Shown here one piece after another: positions 19,335 to 28,424 of a DNA stretch of 64,000 nucleotides (positions within the stretch are counted from its first letter, which is position 1; each line of letters begins with the position of its first letter). The DNA comes from Bradyrhizobium lupini (GTDB lineage: Bacteria > Pseudomonadota > Alphaproteobacteria > Rhizobiales > Xanthobacteraceae): the NCBI RefSeq assembly GCF_040939785.1, contig NZ_CP162553.1, positions 930,001-994,000 on the forward strand. The letters run 5' to 3'. The notes below the pieces were generated by a model, which searched no databases, was not told where the DNA came from, and was given only the letters and a program-made list of their open reading frames with translations. The position numbers and the translations under genes were made by a program.

Positions 19335-19823
19335 GGAACTTCTCCCAGTTAGGTTAGGCGCGCTGTGTGCGAAGCAGTTCTATCGGCCCTGGTGGACCAC
19401 ATTTTTTGAGCGAGACCAGAACGATCGGGATTCGCCATCGCGCCGATCGAGGCTACCATGGTCGTGGCGCAGTCCTCGATCGGCCCGATCTGGCCCACCG
19501 CTTTGGCAAGATGGCGATCTGTCGATTGGTCGATGCGGCCAGCAAACCGAAAAGCGGTTTGATCGAGACCGAGTGCTTGCGACAGCTTCGCCACGACTAA
19601 CCGCCTCCCGACTGAAAAACATCGGCGCCTTTTTCAGCATTGCGCCTCGAAGCGAAACATGCGTTCTTTTTTAGAACTCGTCAATCGCTATTTTGTTGTC
19701 ACGATCGGATCAGAAAACGGCAAGCTTACTGCCCTGTTCCAGCGCTCTTGAGAACACCGTTTACAACCGGACTTCCAACCGATACCCCTAGCGTATCAAA
19801 TAAGAACTTATGGGAGAGGCAGC
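19335..19823. other. intergenic region between divergent SDR operons
   Basis: About 490 bases separating the leftward ACAD operon from the rightward SDR-GST operon. It must contain both promoters and holds one copy of the GTTC-N7-GAAC palindrome (19663-19677). A minus-strand open frame within 19349-19594 has no recognisable family or start signal and is not called. Confidence 0.5.
19663..19677. promoter_or_regulatory. candidate HxlR-type operator, site 1
   Basis: GTTCTTTTTTAGAAC: arms GTTCT/AGAAC. It lies 147 bases before the start of the rightward SDR gene. It shares the downstream bases CTCGTCAA with site 3 (27210), extending the match beyond the palindrome. Binding by the HxlR protein is inferred. 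Confidence 0.55.
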
Positions 19824-20567
19824 ATGGGAGAAAGTCGCGGGGTCGCGATGCTGGTCGGCGCGGGTGATGCCATCGGCGCTGCCGTTGCGCGGCGGTTTGC
19901 CAGCGGCGGCTACACTATTTGCATCTGCAGACGCGATCCGACCAAATCTCAGGCGCTTGTCGACGAGCTCAGGGCGAAAGGCCACAACATCCACGCCTTC
20001 AGCGTCGACGCCCGTCAGGAAGCAGAAGTCCAGAAGCTATTCGCGGGCGTCGAGCGCGACATCGGTCCGATCGAGATCTGCCTGTTCAATGCCGGTTCGA
20101 ACGTCAACAAGCCCCTGCTGGAGACTACCGAAAAGCTCTTCTTCAAGGCCTGGGAGCTGGCCTGTTACGCCGGCTTCCTGGTCGGACGCGAAGCCGCGCG
20201 CGTCATGCTGCCGCGCCGATGCGGCACCATTCTTTTTACCGGTGCGACCGCAAGCATCCGGGGCAGCAAGGGATTTGTCGCGTTCTCGTCGGCAAAATTC
20301 GGCCTTCGCGCGCTGGCCCAGGCGATGGCGCGCGAGCTCGGGCCCAAGAACATTCACGTCGTCCATCTCATCATCGACGCTGGCGTCGATAGCGAGGCTA
20401 TTCATCAGCGCATGAAAGCGGCCAGGGGGATCGAGGCCAGTGAGATCCCGCCCGACAGCCTGACCAAGACCTCCTCAATTGCCGAAGCGTATTGGTTTGC
20501 CCATCAGCAAAGCCGCGACGGCTGGACCCATGAACTCGATCTTCGCCCCGCCGTAGAGAAATGGTGA
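19824..20567 (+). CDS. atypical short-chain dehydrogenase, paralogue of the 18597 gene
   Basis: 247 residues. MLVGAGDAIGAAVARRFASG replaces the usual glycine motif, and GFVAFSSAKFGLRALAQ has Phe in place of the catalytic Tyr, the same change as in its divergent paralogue. GATASIRGSKG precedes it. ATG at 19824 follows GGGAGAGGCAGC, a good ribosome binding site. Two bases separate it from the GST-like gene, so they are one operon. Two diverged copies in one cluster suggest two distinct steps or a heteromer. Confidence 0.85.
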   Translation: MGESRGVAMLVGAGDAIGAAVARRFASGGYTICICRRDPTKSQALVDELRAKGHNIHAFSVDARQEAEVQKLFAGVERDIGPIEICLFNAGSNVNKPLLETTEKLFFKAWELACYAGFLVGREAARVMLPRRCGTILFTGATASIRGSKGFVAFSSAKFGLRALAQAMARELGPKNIHVVHLIIDAGVDSEAIHQRMKAARGIEASEIPPDSLTKTSSIAEAYWFAHQQSRDGWTHELDLRPAVEKW

Positions 20568-20568
20568 C

Positions 20569-21246
20569 ATGAGCGACAATCCAGACCTCACTTTGTGGGG
20601 CGTCGGGACAAGCCGCACCGTTCGGCCGCACTGGGCGATGCACGAGCTGGGGCTGGCCTACGAGATCAAACCGATCGGCCCACGGACCGGCGAGACCAAG
20701 ACCGCCGAATATACCAGGCTCAATCCGCGCCAGAAGATTCCGCTGCTGCAGGACGGTGATTTCCGCATCGGCGAGAGCGCCGCGATCGTCGCTTATCTGT
20801 CGCGGATGTACTCAACGCCGGAGCGTGCATTGATCCCTGAATCCACCCGCGACTATGCCGCGTGGCTGGAATGGTGCTTCTTTATCGTCACCGAGCTCGA
20901 CTCGACTAGCCTGTATGTGATGCGCCGTCACAGCGCCGATGCGCTCGGCCCAATTTACGGCGTCGCGCCGGAGGTCGTAGCTCAAGCCGCAGAATACTTT
21001 TGGGCGCAGCTGCGCCATGTCGAGGTCGCGCTGGCCGACGGCCGACATTTTATCATGGGCGAGCGATTCAGCAGCGCCGACATCCTGCTGACGACGTGCC
21101 TGGACTGGGCGGTCGCCTACGGGGTAGGCATCTGCGACAATGCGCAGCCCTATCTCGAGCGCATGCGAAGCCGGGAGGCTTACCAGCGAGCGGTTGCCGC
21201 GAATGCTCCGCGCGCACCAATTAAACCGACGCCTGCCAAGGCCTGA
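20569..21246 (+). CDS. glutathione S-transferase family protein
   Basis: 225 residues. N-terminal thioredoxin fold (LWGVGTSRTVRPHWAMHELG; cis-Pro segment NPRQKIPLLQDG; GESAAIVAYL for the glutathione gamma-glutamyl contact) and an all-helical C-terminal domain. Directly follows the SDR gene. In catabolic clusters such GSTs isomerise maleyl or similar intermediates, or remove adducts; the exact reaction is not shown. Together with the kappa-type enzyme at 22579 it points to glutathione-dependent chemistry in this pathway. Confidence 0.88.
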   Translation: MSDNPDLTLWGVGTSRTVRPHWAMHELGLAYEIKPIGPRTGETKTAEYTRLNPRQKIPLLQDGDFRIGESAAIVAYLSRMYSTPERALIPESTRDYAAWLEWCFFIVTELDSTSLYVMRRHSADALGPIYGVAPEVVAQAAEYFWAQLRHVEVALADGRHFIMGERFSSADILLTTCLDWAVAYGVGICDNAQPYLERMRSREAYQRAVAANAPRAPIKPTPAKA

Positions 21247-21279
21247 GAACCGTTCGCCGGACGCGCGAAGTGCATCGAC

Positions 21280-22479
21280 CTACATGGCCACGCGTAACGT
21301 GCGTGCAGCGACCATATCGTCGATCGCGCCATCATCGTAGCCCAGTTCGCGAAGCACCTCGCGCGAGTGCTCCCCGACGCGCGGGGCCGGTCCGCCGATG
21401 GCAGCCTGGTTGACCTCGAAGCGAGCCGCGGGCTTGGGCTGGCGCACACGGCCGACCTTCGGTTGGTCGAACTCCGCGATGATTCCGCGCGCCACGACCT
21501 GCTCATTGTGGATGATCTCGCCGCGCCGCAGGATCGGCGCGCAAGGGACATCCGCAGCGTCCAACCGCTCCAGCCATTCGGCGGTCGTGTGCCGGCCGAT
21601 ATACTCCGCCATCTTGTTGATGCGCGCCGTGGCGTTCACCGAACGCGCGGACGGGGTCGCAAACCGGGCATCGTTGGCGAGTTCGGGATCGCCGGACGCG
21701 CGGCAGAAGCCCTGCCATTCGGAATCTGAGATGGTGCCGGCCGTGATGTAACCATCGCTGGTCTTGAACACGAGATCCGGGCGGTCGTTGGGATCGGCGG
21801 CAGCGGCCTCGGCTCCGACCACCGTGTACTGCATCATGCCTTCCGGCCAGAGGTAGGAAATCATCGCGTCCAGCATCGCGACCTGGATATGATCCCCCTG
21901 CCCCGTCTTCTCACGCGCGTAGAGCGCCGCCGCCACCGCCTGCGCGGTGAACACGGCGGTGGTCTTGTCGCACACGATGGTGCGGATCATCTGCGGGCGA
22001 TTGGTGACCGGCTGCGACTGGATATCGGCAAAGCCCGACAGGCCCTGAATGATTGGATCGTAGACGCGCTTCTTCACATAGGGCCCGGTGTCGCCGACGC
22101 CGCTGATCGAGACATAGATCAAGCGCGGATGACGCCGGCGCAGTTCTTCGACGCCGAGGCCGAGGCGCTCCATGGTGCCGGGCCGGAAGTTCTGCACCAG
22201 AACATCGGCCTGCGCGACCAGCTTGGCCAGCACCTCGTGCCCGGCGGGGCTCTTGACGTCGATCGAGAGCGAACGCTTGCCGCGGTTGGACGAGATGAAC
22301 AGCGCGGAGAACTCGCCGTCCTTGTCGATGGTGGCCCGGCTGCGACGGGTGATATCGCCACCGATCGGCTCGATCTTGAGCACGTCGCCGCCCTGGTCCG
22401 CCAGAAACATGGTCGCAAACGGGCCCGACACCACGCCGGTCAGATCGAGGACACGAACGCCGCTAAGCGGACCAGCCAT
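21280..22479 (-). CDS. CaiB/BaiF-family CoA transferase
   Basis: 399 residues from ATG 22479, which has GGGAGA just upstream. It begins MAGPLSGVRVLDLTGVVSGP, with FLADQGGDVLKIEP, and RVYDPIIQGLSG holds the conserved catalytic Asp of type III CoA transferases. It moves CoA between carboxylic acids without ATP, so it may activate the pathway substrate or recycle CoA from succinyl-CoA or a product. Convergent with the GST gene. Confidence 0.9.
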   Translation of the reverse strand: MAGPLSGVRVLDLTGVVSGPFATMFLADQGGDVLKIEPIGGDITRRSRATIDKDGEFSALFISSNRGKRSLSIDVKSPAGHEVLAKLVAQADVLVQNFRPGTMERLGLGVEELRRRHPRLIYVSISGVGDTGPYVKKRVYDPIIQGLSGFADIQSQPVTNRPQMIRTIVCDKTTAVFTAQAVAAALYAREKTGQGDHIQVAMLDAMISYLWPEGMMQYTVVGAEAAAADPNDRPDLVFKTSDGYITAGTISDSEWQGFCRASGDPELANDARFATPSARSVNATARINKMAEYIGRHTTAEWLERLDAADVPCAPILRRGEIIHNEQVVARGIIAEFDQPKVGRVRQPKPAARFEVNQAAIGGPAPRVGEHSREVLRELGYDDGAIDDMVAARTLRVAM

Positions 22480-22578
22480 TTCACTCTCCCTGGATTGTTT
22501 TTCTGCCGACGGGCTGAGGATAAACTCCGGCTTACCGCCAGCCCTTCGCCTCAACCCGCACGGACCGCAAGTCGGTAA

Positions 22579-23211
22579 CTAGCCGGTCTTGGAAACGGGC
22601 TGCCGGGTCTGTTCGACGATCGATTCCTCGACGTCCCGGAGTTGATCCTTGCCGAAAAACATCTCCTTGCCGACGAAGAATGTCGGCGAGCCGAAGGCAC
22701 CGCGGGCGACGGCGTCATTGGTCAGGTCAATCAGCTTCTTTTTGACGTCATCCTGCTGCGCGCGCGTAACCAGCCTGTCGATGTCGATCCCCGAGGAGGC
22801 AAATGCGGTCCGGAACACTTCGGGATCATCCATCTTCTTGGGCTCCTCCCACATGTGATGATAGGCGGCGCGGAAATAGGGTTCGAATACGCCTTCGAAC
22901 TGGGCCGCGACGGCGCCGCGCATCAGCATCAAAGTGTTGACTGGAAAGAAGGTATTCTGACGAAATTTCGTGATGTTGTGGCGGCGGATAAACCGCTGGG
23001 TCTCGAGCGCCTGGTATTCCGGCTTGTTCTTGATCCCGCGAAGCGAGTCGAACGGGGACATGTTGCCGGTCGCCTTGTAGATCCCGCCGAGCAGGACCGG
23101 GACGTACTCGAATTTTACCGCGGTCCGCCGCTCGATCCCGGGGATGGCGACCTCCGCCAGATACGCGTTTGGGCTGCCGAAATCGAACTGGAATTCAACC
23201 TTGAGGGTCAT
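22579..23211 (-). CDS. DsbA-like/kappa-class GST family isomerase (2-hydroxychromene-2-carboxylate isomerase-like)
   Basis: 210 residues. FQFDFGSPNAYLAEVAIPGI has Ser-Pro-Asn where thiol oxidoreductases have CxxC, the mark of kappa-class GST/HCCA isomerases, which bind glutathione and isomerise ring-cleavage products. GAFGSPTFFVGKEMFFGKDQ contains the cis-Pro loop. ATG at 23211 was chosen; an ATG at 23268 would extend into the operator. Upstream lies the HxlR operator and the divergent HxlR gene. Confidence 0.82.
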   Translation of the reverse strand: MTLKVEFQFDFGSPNAYLAEVAIPGIERRTAVKFEYVPVLLGGIYKATGNMSPFDSLRGIKNKPEYQALETQRFIRRHNITKFRQNTFFPVNTLMLMRGAVAAQFEGVFEPYFRAAYHHMWEEPKKMDDPEVFRTAFASSGIDIDRLVTRAQQDDVKKKLIDLTNDAVARGAFGSPTFFVGKEMFFGKDQLRDVEESIVEQTRQPVSKTG

Positions 23212-23289
23212 GACCGCTTTCTCCCGCAGAGCGTATTGGATGGTCAGGGACCGGCGATCCAATCGCATGGCTTGCCTGTTCTCACTTCT

Positions 23290-23310
23290 ACAGTTCTAAA
23301 AACGAACTGT
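23290..23310. promoter_or_regulatory. candidate HxlR-type operator, site 2 (best palindrome)
   Basis: ACAGTTC, spacer TAAAAAC, GAACTGT: perfect 7-bp arms, 21 bases overall, in the gap between the kappa-GST-like gene and the divergent HxlR gene. Position between a regulator and its divergent neighbour is typical of an autoregulated operator. Confidence 0.65.
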
Positions 23311-23450
23311 CAAATTCGGCTAGATTTATGCTGGTTTGACCGTTTCATCGGGTATTGTTTGGAATTCAGTACCTATCTAGAATGCAAGGCAAATATGGCG
23401 GCCTCGGCAGCGATTCGAGCGGGTCTCGCTGGGATGACTGGAGAATACGG

Positions 23451-23963
23451 ATGAAGTGGAAAGAACTGGAGGAAGAGCCGTGTTCGATGGCCCGAACCAT
23501 CGGCGTGATCGGTGACCGCTGGACCCTTCTGATCCTGCGCGAATGTTTTTTGCGCACGCGGCGCTTCGAAGGATTCCAGTCGGCGCTCGGAATTACACGT
23601 CATCTCCTCGCCGAACGGCTGAAGAAGCTGGTCCGGCAGGGCATTCTGCGCCGCATTCCCTACCAGGAGGCGCCAAAGCGGCACGAATATATCCTGACCC
23701 AGAAGGGTCTCGACCTTTATCCGATCATGATGGCGCTCGTGCATTGGGGCGACACTCACATGGTCGACGAGCGCGGCCGGCCGCTGCTGCACCAGCACCG
23801 CAAGTGCGGAAAGGACTTCGACCCGGTCATGGTGTGCTCTGAATGCGGCGAGCCGCTCTCGGCCAAGGAGGTTCATACCCATCCAGGCCCCGGCGCCCAA
23901 AGCCCGCTGACGACAGCCGCACCTGACAAGCCGAAGGCAAAGGCGCGCCGCAGCGCCGCTTGA
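23451..23963 (+). CDS. HxlR-family winged-helix transcriptional regulator
   Basis: 170 residues starting MKWKELEEEPCSMARTIGVI, with GDRWTLLILRECF, the hallmark N-terminus with conserved Cys of HxlR/DUF24 proteins; winged helix follows (LLAERLKKLVRQGILRRI; HEYILTQKG). A C-terminal extension carries CSECGEPLSAKEV, one Cys pair, then a basic Pro/Ala tail. ATG 23451 has GGAG about eight bases before; an earlier start at 23355 is less likely. Its location and the repeated GTTC-N7-GAAC sites suggest that it controls the whole 14-27 kb catabolic cluster. Confidence 0.9.
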   Translation: MKWKELEEEPCSMARTIGVIGDRWTLLILRECFLRTRRFEGFQSALGITRHLLAERLKKLVRQGILRRIPYQEAPKRHEYILTQKGLDLYPIMMALVHWGDTHMVDERGRPLLHQHRKCGKDFDPVMVCSECGEPLSAKEVHTHPGPGAQSPLTTAAPDKPKAKARRSAA

Positions 23964-23989
23964 GCCGGCCACCGGCGTCAGGCACTGAA

Positions 23990-25791
23990 TCAGACTCGAA
24001 TCACGGCTGCGTCGGGTTCGTTGCAGTGGAGACGGTCCGCTTGTTCAGCCCGGTGCTTGAGCACAGCACGTTGATTGACATAGGCCTTGTCGGTGATTTC
24101 TCCCGCGGCCAATGAGGGCGGATCCTTCAGCAGGGTGAACGTGCAGATTTTTTCGCTGCTTCCGACGGCCTCATTGTATTCCTGCAAACGATGTCTCAGG
24201 AATTCGATCACCTTGGGGTCGCAGGTCAAATCCGCAGCCGGCGCGTTCGAAATCCGCGCCGCCTCGGTTGGATTCAGCCAGCACAGCAGCGCGCAGGCAT
24301 CACGGTTTTCTCCGGCAACGACAATGTCCAGTAGGACGCCGCGCGTTGCGGCCAGGATGGCGGCACGCATATTGCCGATCGCAACCCAGGTGCCGTTCGC
24401 GAGCTTGAAGTTCTCCGAAATTCTGCCGGTGAAACGCAGACCGAACTCCGGCTTCTCGGGATCGATAAACGACACGGTGTCGCCGATGCGGTAGAACCCC
24501 TCCTCGTCGAAAGCCTTCTCCGTCAGATCGGCTCTGCCGAGATAACCGGGGGTGACGTTGGGGCCCTTGACCCTGGCCTCGTACGTGTCGGAAACAGGGA
24601 TCAGTTTCAGCTGCACGCCCGGCGCGGGAAGGCCAATCTCGCCCGGCCGATCCGTTGCCCAATGCGTCGTGCTGATTGTCGGCGCCGTTTCGGTCGTCCC
24701 GTACCCCGACATCACCGGAATCCGCCGGCCCGTGACCGATGAAGTCAGCCGATAGAGTTTTTCGAGCGTTCCTTGCGAAATGGCAGCCCCCGCGTAGCTC
24801 AATCGATCCAGCCGTTTGAAGATGCTGGCGCCGAGGGCGAAGTCGTTCTCGATGGCATCGCACAACAGGTTATAGCCGGCGGGAACGTTGAACATCGCCG
24901 TCGGCGAGATCTCCTTGAGGTTCGCCACCGATTTGTGAAAGAGCTGAGGCAGCGGCCGACCGTCATCGATGTAGAGCGTCCCGCCGTTCCTGAGAATGCC
25001 GTGAAGAATGACGTTGCTGCCCATCGTATGGTGCCACGGCAGCCATTCGACCTGAACCGGCGCCTCCGGAGGCGACACCAGCAGGCTCCCCATTTGCAGC
25101 GAGCTCGCCATCATGCGATGCGTGTTCAGCACGCCCTTTGGCAGGCCGGTCGAACCGGAGGTGAAGAGAATTTTTGCAACGGCGTCGCTGGGGATTGCAC
25201 CCGACGCACGCGTGAATCCTTCACGGTCCGTTCGATCCGTCAGGACCCGGAAGGGCGTCGTCTCCGGCGCGCCATCGACGCTGATCCAGGTCGAGTCTGC
25301 CAATTCGGGAATGGAACGGGCCGCGGAAAAGTCGCGTCCACTCTGAACGAAAACGAAGTTCGGACGCAGCACCTGCGCGATGTCCTTGAGGCGCGCAAGG
25401 CCGCCGGGCATCAGCGTGTAGTTCGGCGATATAGGCGCCAGAATGACACCTATCGACATCGCCGCAAAGGAGATCACCGCGTTCTCGATGGAGTTGCCCG
25501 AAAGCACGGCCAGCCTGTCAGCCGGCTTTGCGCCCATGTCCATCAGACTCTGGCCGACCGCCTGGACCTGCGACCATGCTTCGCCATAGGTGATCTCGTC
25601 CCATCCCCTTTGGCATTGCGCTGTGCGAGGAATATTCGCTGCGGAGCCGCGGCTGCCCAGCGCGGCAGAAAATCGGTGACGCGCCAGTCACATGGCCCCA
25701 ATTCGAGCGGCGACCTCAATATGAGCGTGCCGTCGGTCCGGCGCTCGACGGAGAGCTCCCTTGGCGCAAACGTCAATGGCTTCGTCGACAT
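23990..25791 (-). CDS. feruloyl-CoA synthase-like acyl-CoA ligase, one frameshift
   Basis: ANL-superfamily adenylating enzyme. AMP-binding motif ILFTSGSTGLPKGV, then MSGYGTTETAP and RIGDTVSFID. The N-terminal 60 residues (MSTKPLTFAPRELSVERRTD, then LELGPCDWRVTDFLPRWA) are in another frame; one G is missing in a run at 25605-25608 (coding AAAGGGG where AAAGGGGG is expected). Corrected length is 600 residues, typical of feruloyl-CoA synthases, which are longer than usual ligases. It would activate a phenylpropenoate or other aryl acid to its CoA thioester for the ACAD/thiolase steps. Confidence 0.85.
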
Positions 25792-25844
25792 CGAAAACGA
25801 TCTCCTGAATTGCCGCGGATGGATAGAACGGGCTGCGCCAAGCG

Positions 25845-27044
25845 TCACTCGGACCTGGCGTCCAGGACGTCTCCGAACGCTTGCCACGTCGTGCCGGTCC
25901 AGCGCTGCAGCCGCATCTGCGTCCAGATCATGTTCTCGGTCTCGCTGGTGTTGACCTTGATCCCGGGCAGCACAGTCGGAACGACGACGTCTTTCAGGTT
26001 CTTCGCCTGCGCCAGGATATTCTTCCGCGACAGATCATCACCGCATTGCTTGAGGATTTGCTCGAGCAGGACGCCTTGCTGATAGCCGGTCAGATAGCTG
26101 CCGTTGGTGATATCGGCGCCCTGCAGATACTTGTCGAAAAATGCCCGGTAAGCCCGCATGCCCGGATCGTCCTTCCATGTCTCGTCCAGGACATCCTTGT
26201 TGGTCGTGCCGACCATCACGCCGACCGATTTGTCGAGCCCGGCCGGTGCAAGCGTGCCTCCGACCGATCCGGACGGGAAATTGATGATCACGGTCGCCTT
26301 CCAGCCGATCACCGAAGCTTGCCGGATGGCTTGCGCCGCGAACTTCGGCGTCCCGGCGATCACCAAGGCCTCGGCACCCGAGCTCTTCAGATTGGTAATC
26401 TGCGAATCAATCGTCGGTTCAGTGACCTCGTAGGAAGCACTGACGACCTTGCGGTCGAAATCCTTGCCGAGAAACGCCTTGAAGGCAGCGAGGTAATCTT
26501 TGCCGAGATCGTCGTTCTGATAGAGGATGGCATACTTGGCGTTCGGTAGCGTTCTCGTCAGGTATTTGGCGTAGATTTTTCCTTCGGTGTCGTAGCTGAC
26601 AAGACCCGTGGTGATCAGCGGGTAATTGGCGACGTCCGTGAACTTGGACGAGCCGCTGACGATGGCGACACTCGGTACCCCTTTGGCCCTAAGGTATTTT
26701 GCAGTGGCTGAGATGCCGGGGGTTCCGAGCTGGCCGAACATGAACGACACTTCGTCGCTCTCAACGAGCTTGCGGACGTGCTCCACCGCTTTGGGAGGAC
26801 TATATCCGTCGTCATAGGCGATGTAGTTGATCTTGCGTCCTTTGACGCCGCCGCGGTCGTTCAACGCCTGAACGTAGGCCATGAGCCCCTTGCCCACGAG
26901 ACCGATCGATGATGCCGGTCCGCTGAAGGGAAAAACCCCGCCAATCTTGATTTCGGTAGCAGAGATTCCCGGCTCGTCGGCGGCGAATGCGGGACCACTC
27001 AGGAATAGAGCCAGAGCCGCGACGATCTTCCATCTCACCAGCAT
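25845..27044 (-). CDS. periplasmic binding protein, branched-chain amino acid/aromatic-acid type
   Basis: 399 residues from ATG 27044, with GGGAGGA five bases upstream; an in-frame ATG at 27065 is less likely. Signal peptide MLVRWKIVAALALFLSGPAF followed by ADEPGISATEIKIGGVFPFSG, the LivK-like Peripla_BP_6 start. Such proteins in aromatic catabolic clusters bind aryl acids. No permease or ATPase genes follow, so it must rely on a transporter elsewhere, or act as a sensor. It is just upstream of, and probably co-transcribed with, the acyl-CoA ligase. Confidence 0.88.
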   Translation of the reverse strand: MLVRWKIVAALALFLSGPAFAADEPGISATEIKIGGVFPFSGPASSIGLVGKGLMAYVQALNDRGGVKGRKINYIAYDDGYSPPKAVEHVRKLVESDEVSFMFGQLGTPGISATAKYLRAKGVPSVAIVSGSSKFTDVANYPLITTGLVSYDTEGKIYAKYLTRTLPNAKYAILYQNDDLGKDYLAAFKAFLGKDFDRKVVSASYEVTEPTIDSQITNLKSSGAEALVIAGTPKFAAQAIRQASVIGWKATVIINFPSGSVGGTLAPAGLDKSVGVMVGTTNKDVLDETWKDDPGMRAYRAFFDKYLQGADITNGSYLTGYQQGVLLEQILKQCGDDLSRKNILAQAKNLKDVVVPTVLPGIKVNTSETENMIWTQMRLQRWTGTTWQAFGDVLDARSE

Positions 27045-27208
27045 TGCGTCCTCCCAAACTTGCACCCCTTCTCGAGTGTGCGGCTTTGTTTTGTTGCGCC
27101 GGTGGCGGCTCGTCGCGCCCTTTGCGAAGAGGCATCGCGCAGAACAGGTCCAGCCGTAAATCCGGCACGTCGCGGCCGTTGCGTTCGGCCATCTCGTGCG
27201 CAGCCTAC

Positions 27209-27225
27209 AGTTCTTTTTTTGAACT
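27209..27225. promoter_or_regulatory. candidate HxlR-type operator, site 3
   Basis: AGTTC, seven T, GAACT, about 165 bases upstream of the binding-protein gene. Preceded by AC as in site 2 and followed by CGTCAAGCG, close to the CGTCAATCG that follows site 1. Confidence 0.55.
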
Positions 27226-27375
27226 CGTCAAGCGATTAGATGCTCACGTGCCGTGACTTGGACGACAGGCCCCGTCCTCGTACTTGGAAATAATTTGGTC
27301 TAAATCCTGCGTATAAGGCCGCGTTTTCGGCTGTTCTAGGACAGGATCGCTGGCGCATTTCCATGCTGCTGCGCA

Positions 27376-27391
27376 CATTCTTTTTTGAACT
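27376..27391. promoter_or_regulatory. candidate HxlR-type operator, site 4 (degenerate)
   Basis: ATTC, six T, GAACT. One arm is degenerate (ATTC for GTTC) and the spacer is one base short. It may be a second weak site of the same promoter region. Confidence 0.35.
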
Positions 27392-27415
27392 ATAAGGCCG
27401 CCGCGAGACCACGCA

Positions 27416-27440
27416 GTGCCTGGCTTATCTAGCCAGGCAC
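27416..27440 (-). terminator. 9-bp hairpin downstream of the RND remnant
   Basis: GTGCCTGGC (27416-27424), loop TTATCTA, GCCAGGCAC (27432-27440). It lies 34 bases beyond the restored stop codon of the RND remnant, on its leftward path. No T-run is evident. Confidence 0.6.
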
Positions 27441-27473
27441 CCACGGCGCAGCAGGGATAGATTTCGCCGAGCC

Positions 27474-27926
27474 CTACTCGGCGGCGATTGCTGTTCGCAA
27501 TTCTGCATCCTTCGCCGAACGCTCATAGAGCTCGTCCGGGGCTGGCTTGATGCGAACCAGGCCACATAAAGCGCAGGAAGGAACAGCAGGATCAGGACCT
27601 TGCCAACTGCCGTGCCGCCAATCAGCGTATAGGCCATCGATCCCCAGAACACGGAATGCGTCAGAGGAATGAAGGCCAGCACGGCGGCAAGTGCGGTCAG
27701 GATCACCGGCCTGGTGCGTTGCACGGTGGCTTCGATGACGGCGTGATAGTCATCGAGGCCGGCAGCACGATTCTCCTTGATCTGTTCGGTCAGGATCAGG
27801 GTATTGCGCATCAGGATGCCTGCCAGTCCGATCAGGCCAAGAATGGCGTTGAACCCGAACGCAGGATGATGAAGACAGGGTAACGGCCCGTTCGCGAACG
27901 GCGATCGCGGAAAGATTAAGGTTCAT
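27474..27926 (-). pseudogene. RND efflux permease with large internal deletion
   Basis: The minus strand starts MNLNLSAIAVRERAVTL, the typical N-terminus of AcrB/MdtB-type permeases, then within about 15 codons jumps to the C-terminal segment AFGFNAILGLIGLAGILMRN, followed by TEQIKENRAAG and a segment ending LPALYVAWF. About 850-900 residues of the normal roughly 1030 are missing. There are also one-base losses near 27885 and near 27563; past the second the ending AKDAELRTAIAAE-stop is readable in the next frame. The gene cannot make a pump. Its adaptor gene at 28425 appears intact, so the deletion may be fairly recent. Confidence 0.8.
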
Positions 27927-27929
27927 CTG

Positions 27930-28385
27930 CTAACTTACAATTGGCTGGGCGGCAGCTTCCTTGAGGCCAGCTGCCGCTTGGGCGTCAAGCCCGCGCGCGG
28001 CTTCCTGTGAATCTTGAAATTCCTCGAGGGCATGGACTCTGCCCCACCGCAGGGTGAACACGTGGAGACCGCGGTTGACGTACGAGCCGTCGCCATCGAG
28101 CAGCGTTGCGGTGCCGTCCCATTCGACAAACACGGTGGTGTTCCAGGGCCAGCCCTTCACCCAGACGTTGTTGACCCTGATATGGAGCGTGGGCAGGACG
28201 CGTCCGAGCCGCTCGAACCAGCGGCGCAGGGCCGCTTTGTCGTGGCGCTCCCCGCCCAACGCGTGATGGCCGGAAACACGGTGATGGATGTGCGGCGCGA
28301 CCGCCTTCACCGCTTCATCCCAGCGATGGTTGTTGACATGGTCGAAGGTCTTTCGGATTTCCTGCTCGACGATGTAGCTGTACAT
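27930..28385 (-). CDS. SnoaL/NTF2-like protein
   Basis: 151 residues, alpha+beta NTF2-like: starts MYSYIVEQEIRKTFDHVN, followed by HIHHRVSGHHALGGERHDKA and WNTTVFVEWDGTATLLDGDG. Cone-shaped folds of this type serve as small hydrolases or isomerases, or bind hydrophobic ligands. It lies between the RND remnant (4 bases away) and the adaptor gene, in the same leftward unit, probably under the TetR regulator at 29615. No clear catalytic residues can be named. Confidence 0.7.
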   Translation of the reverse strand: MYSYIVEQEIRKTFDHVNNHRWDEAVKAVAPHIHHRVSGHHALGGERHDKAALRRWFERLGRVLPTLHIRVNNVWVKGWPWNTTVFVEWDGTATLLDGDGSYVNRGLHVFTLRWGRVHALEEFQDSQEAARGLDAQAAAGLKEAAAQPIVS

Positions 28386-28424
28386 GTGCTTCTCCAGCGG
28401 CTGGGGCGGAACGATTGAGACGCT

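Noticed and set aside
19349..19594. An 81-codon minus-strand frame between the divergent SDR genes
   Set aside because: No family recognised, no ribosome binding site, and it occupies the region where promoters and an operator are expected.
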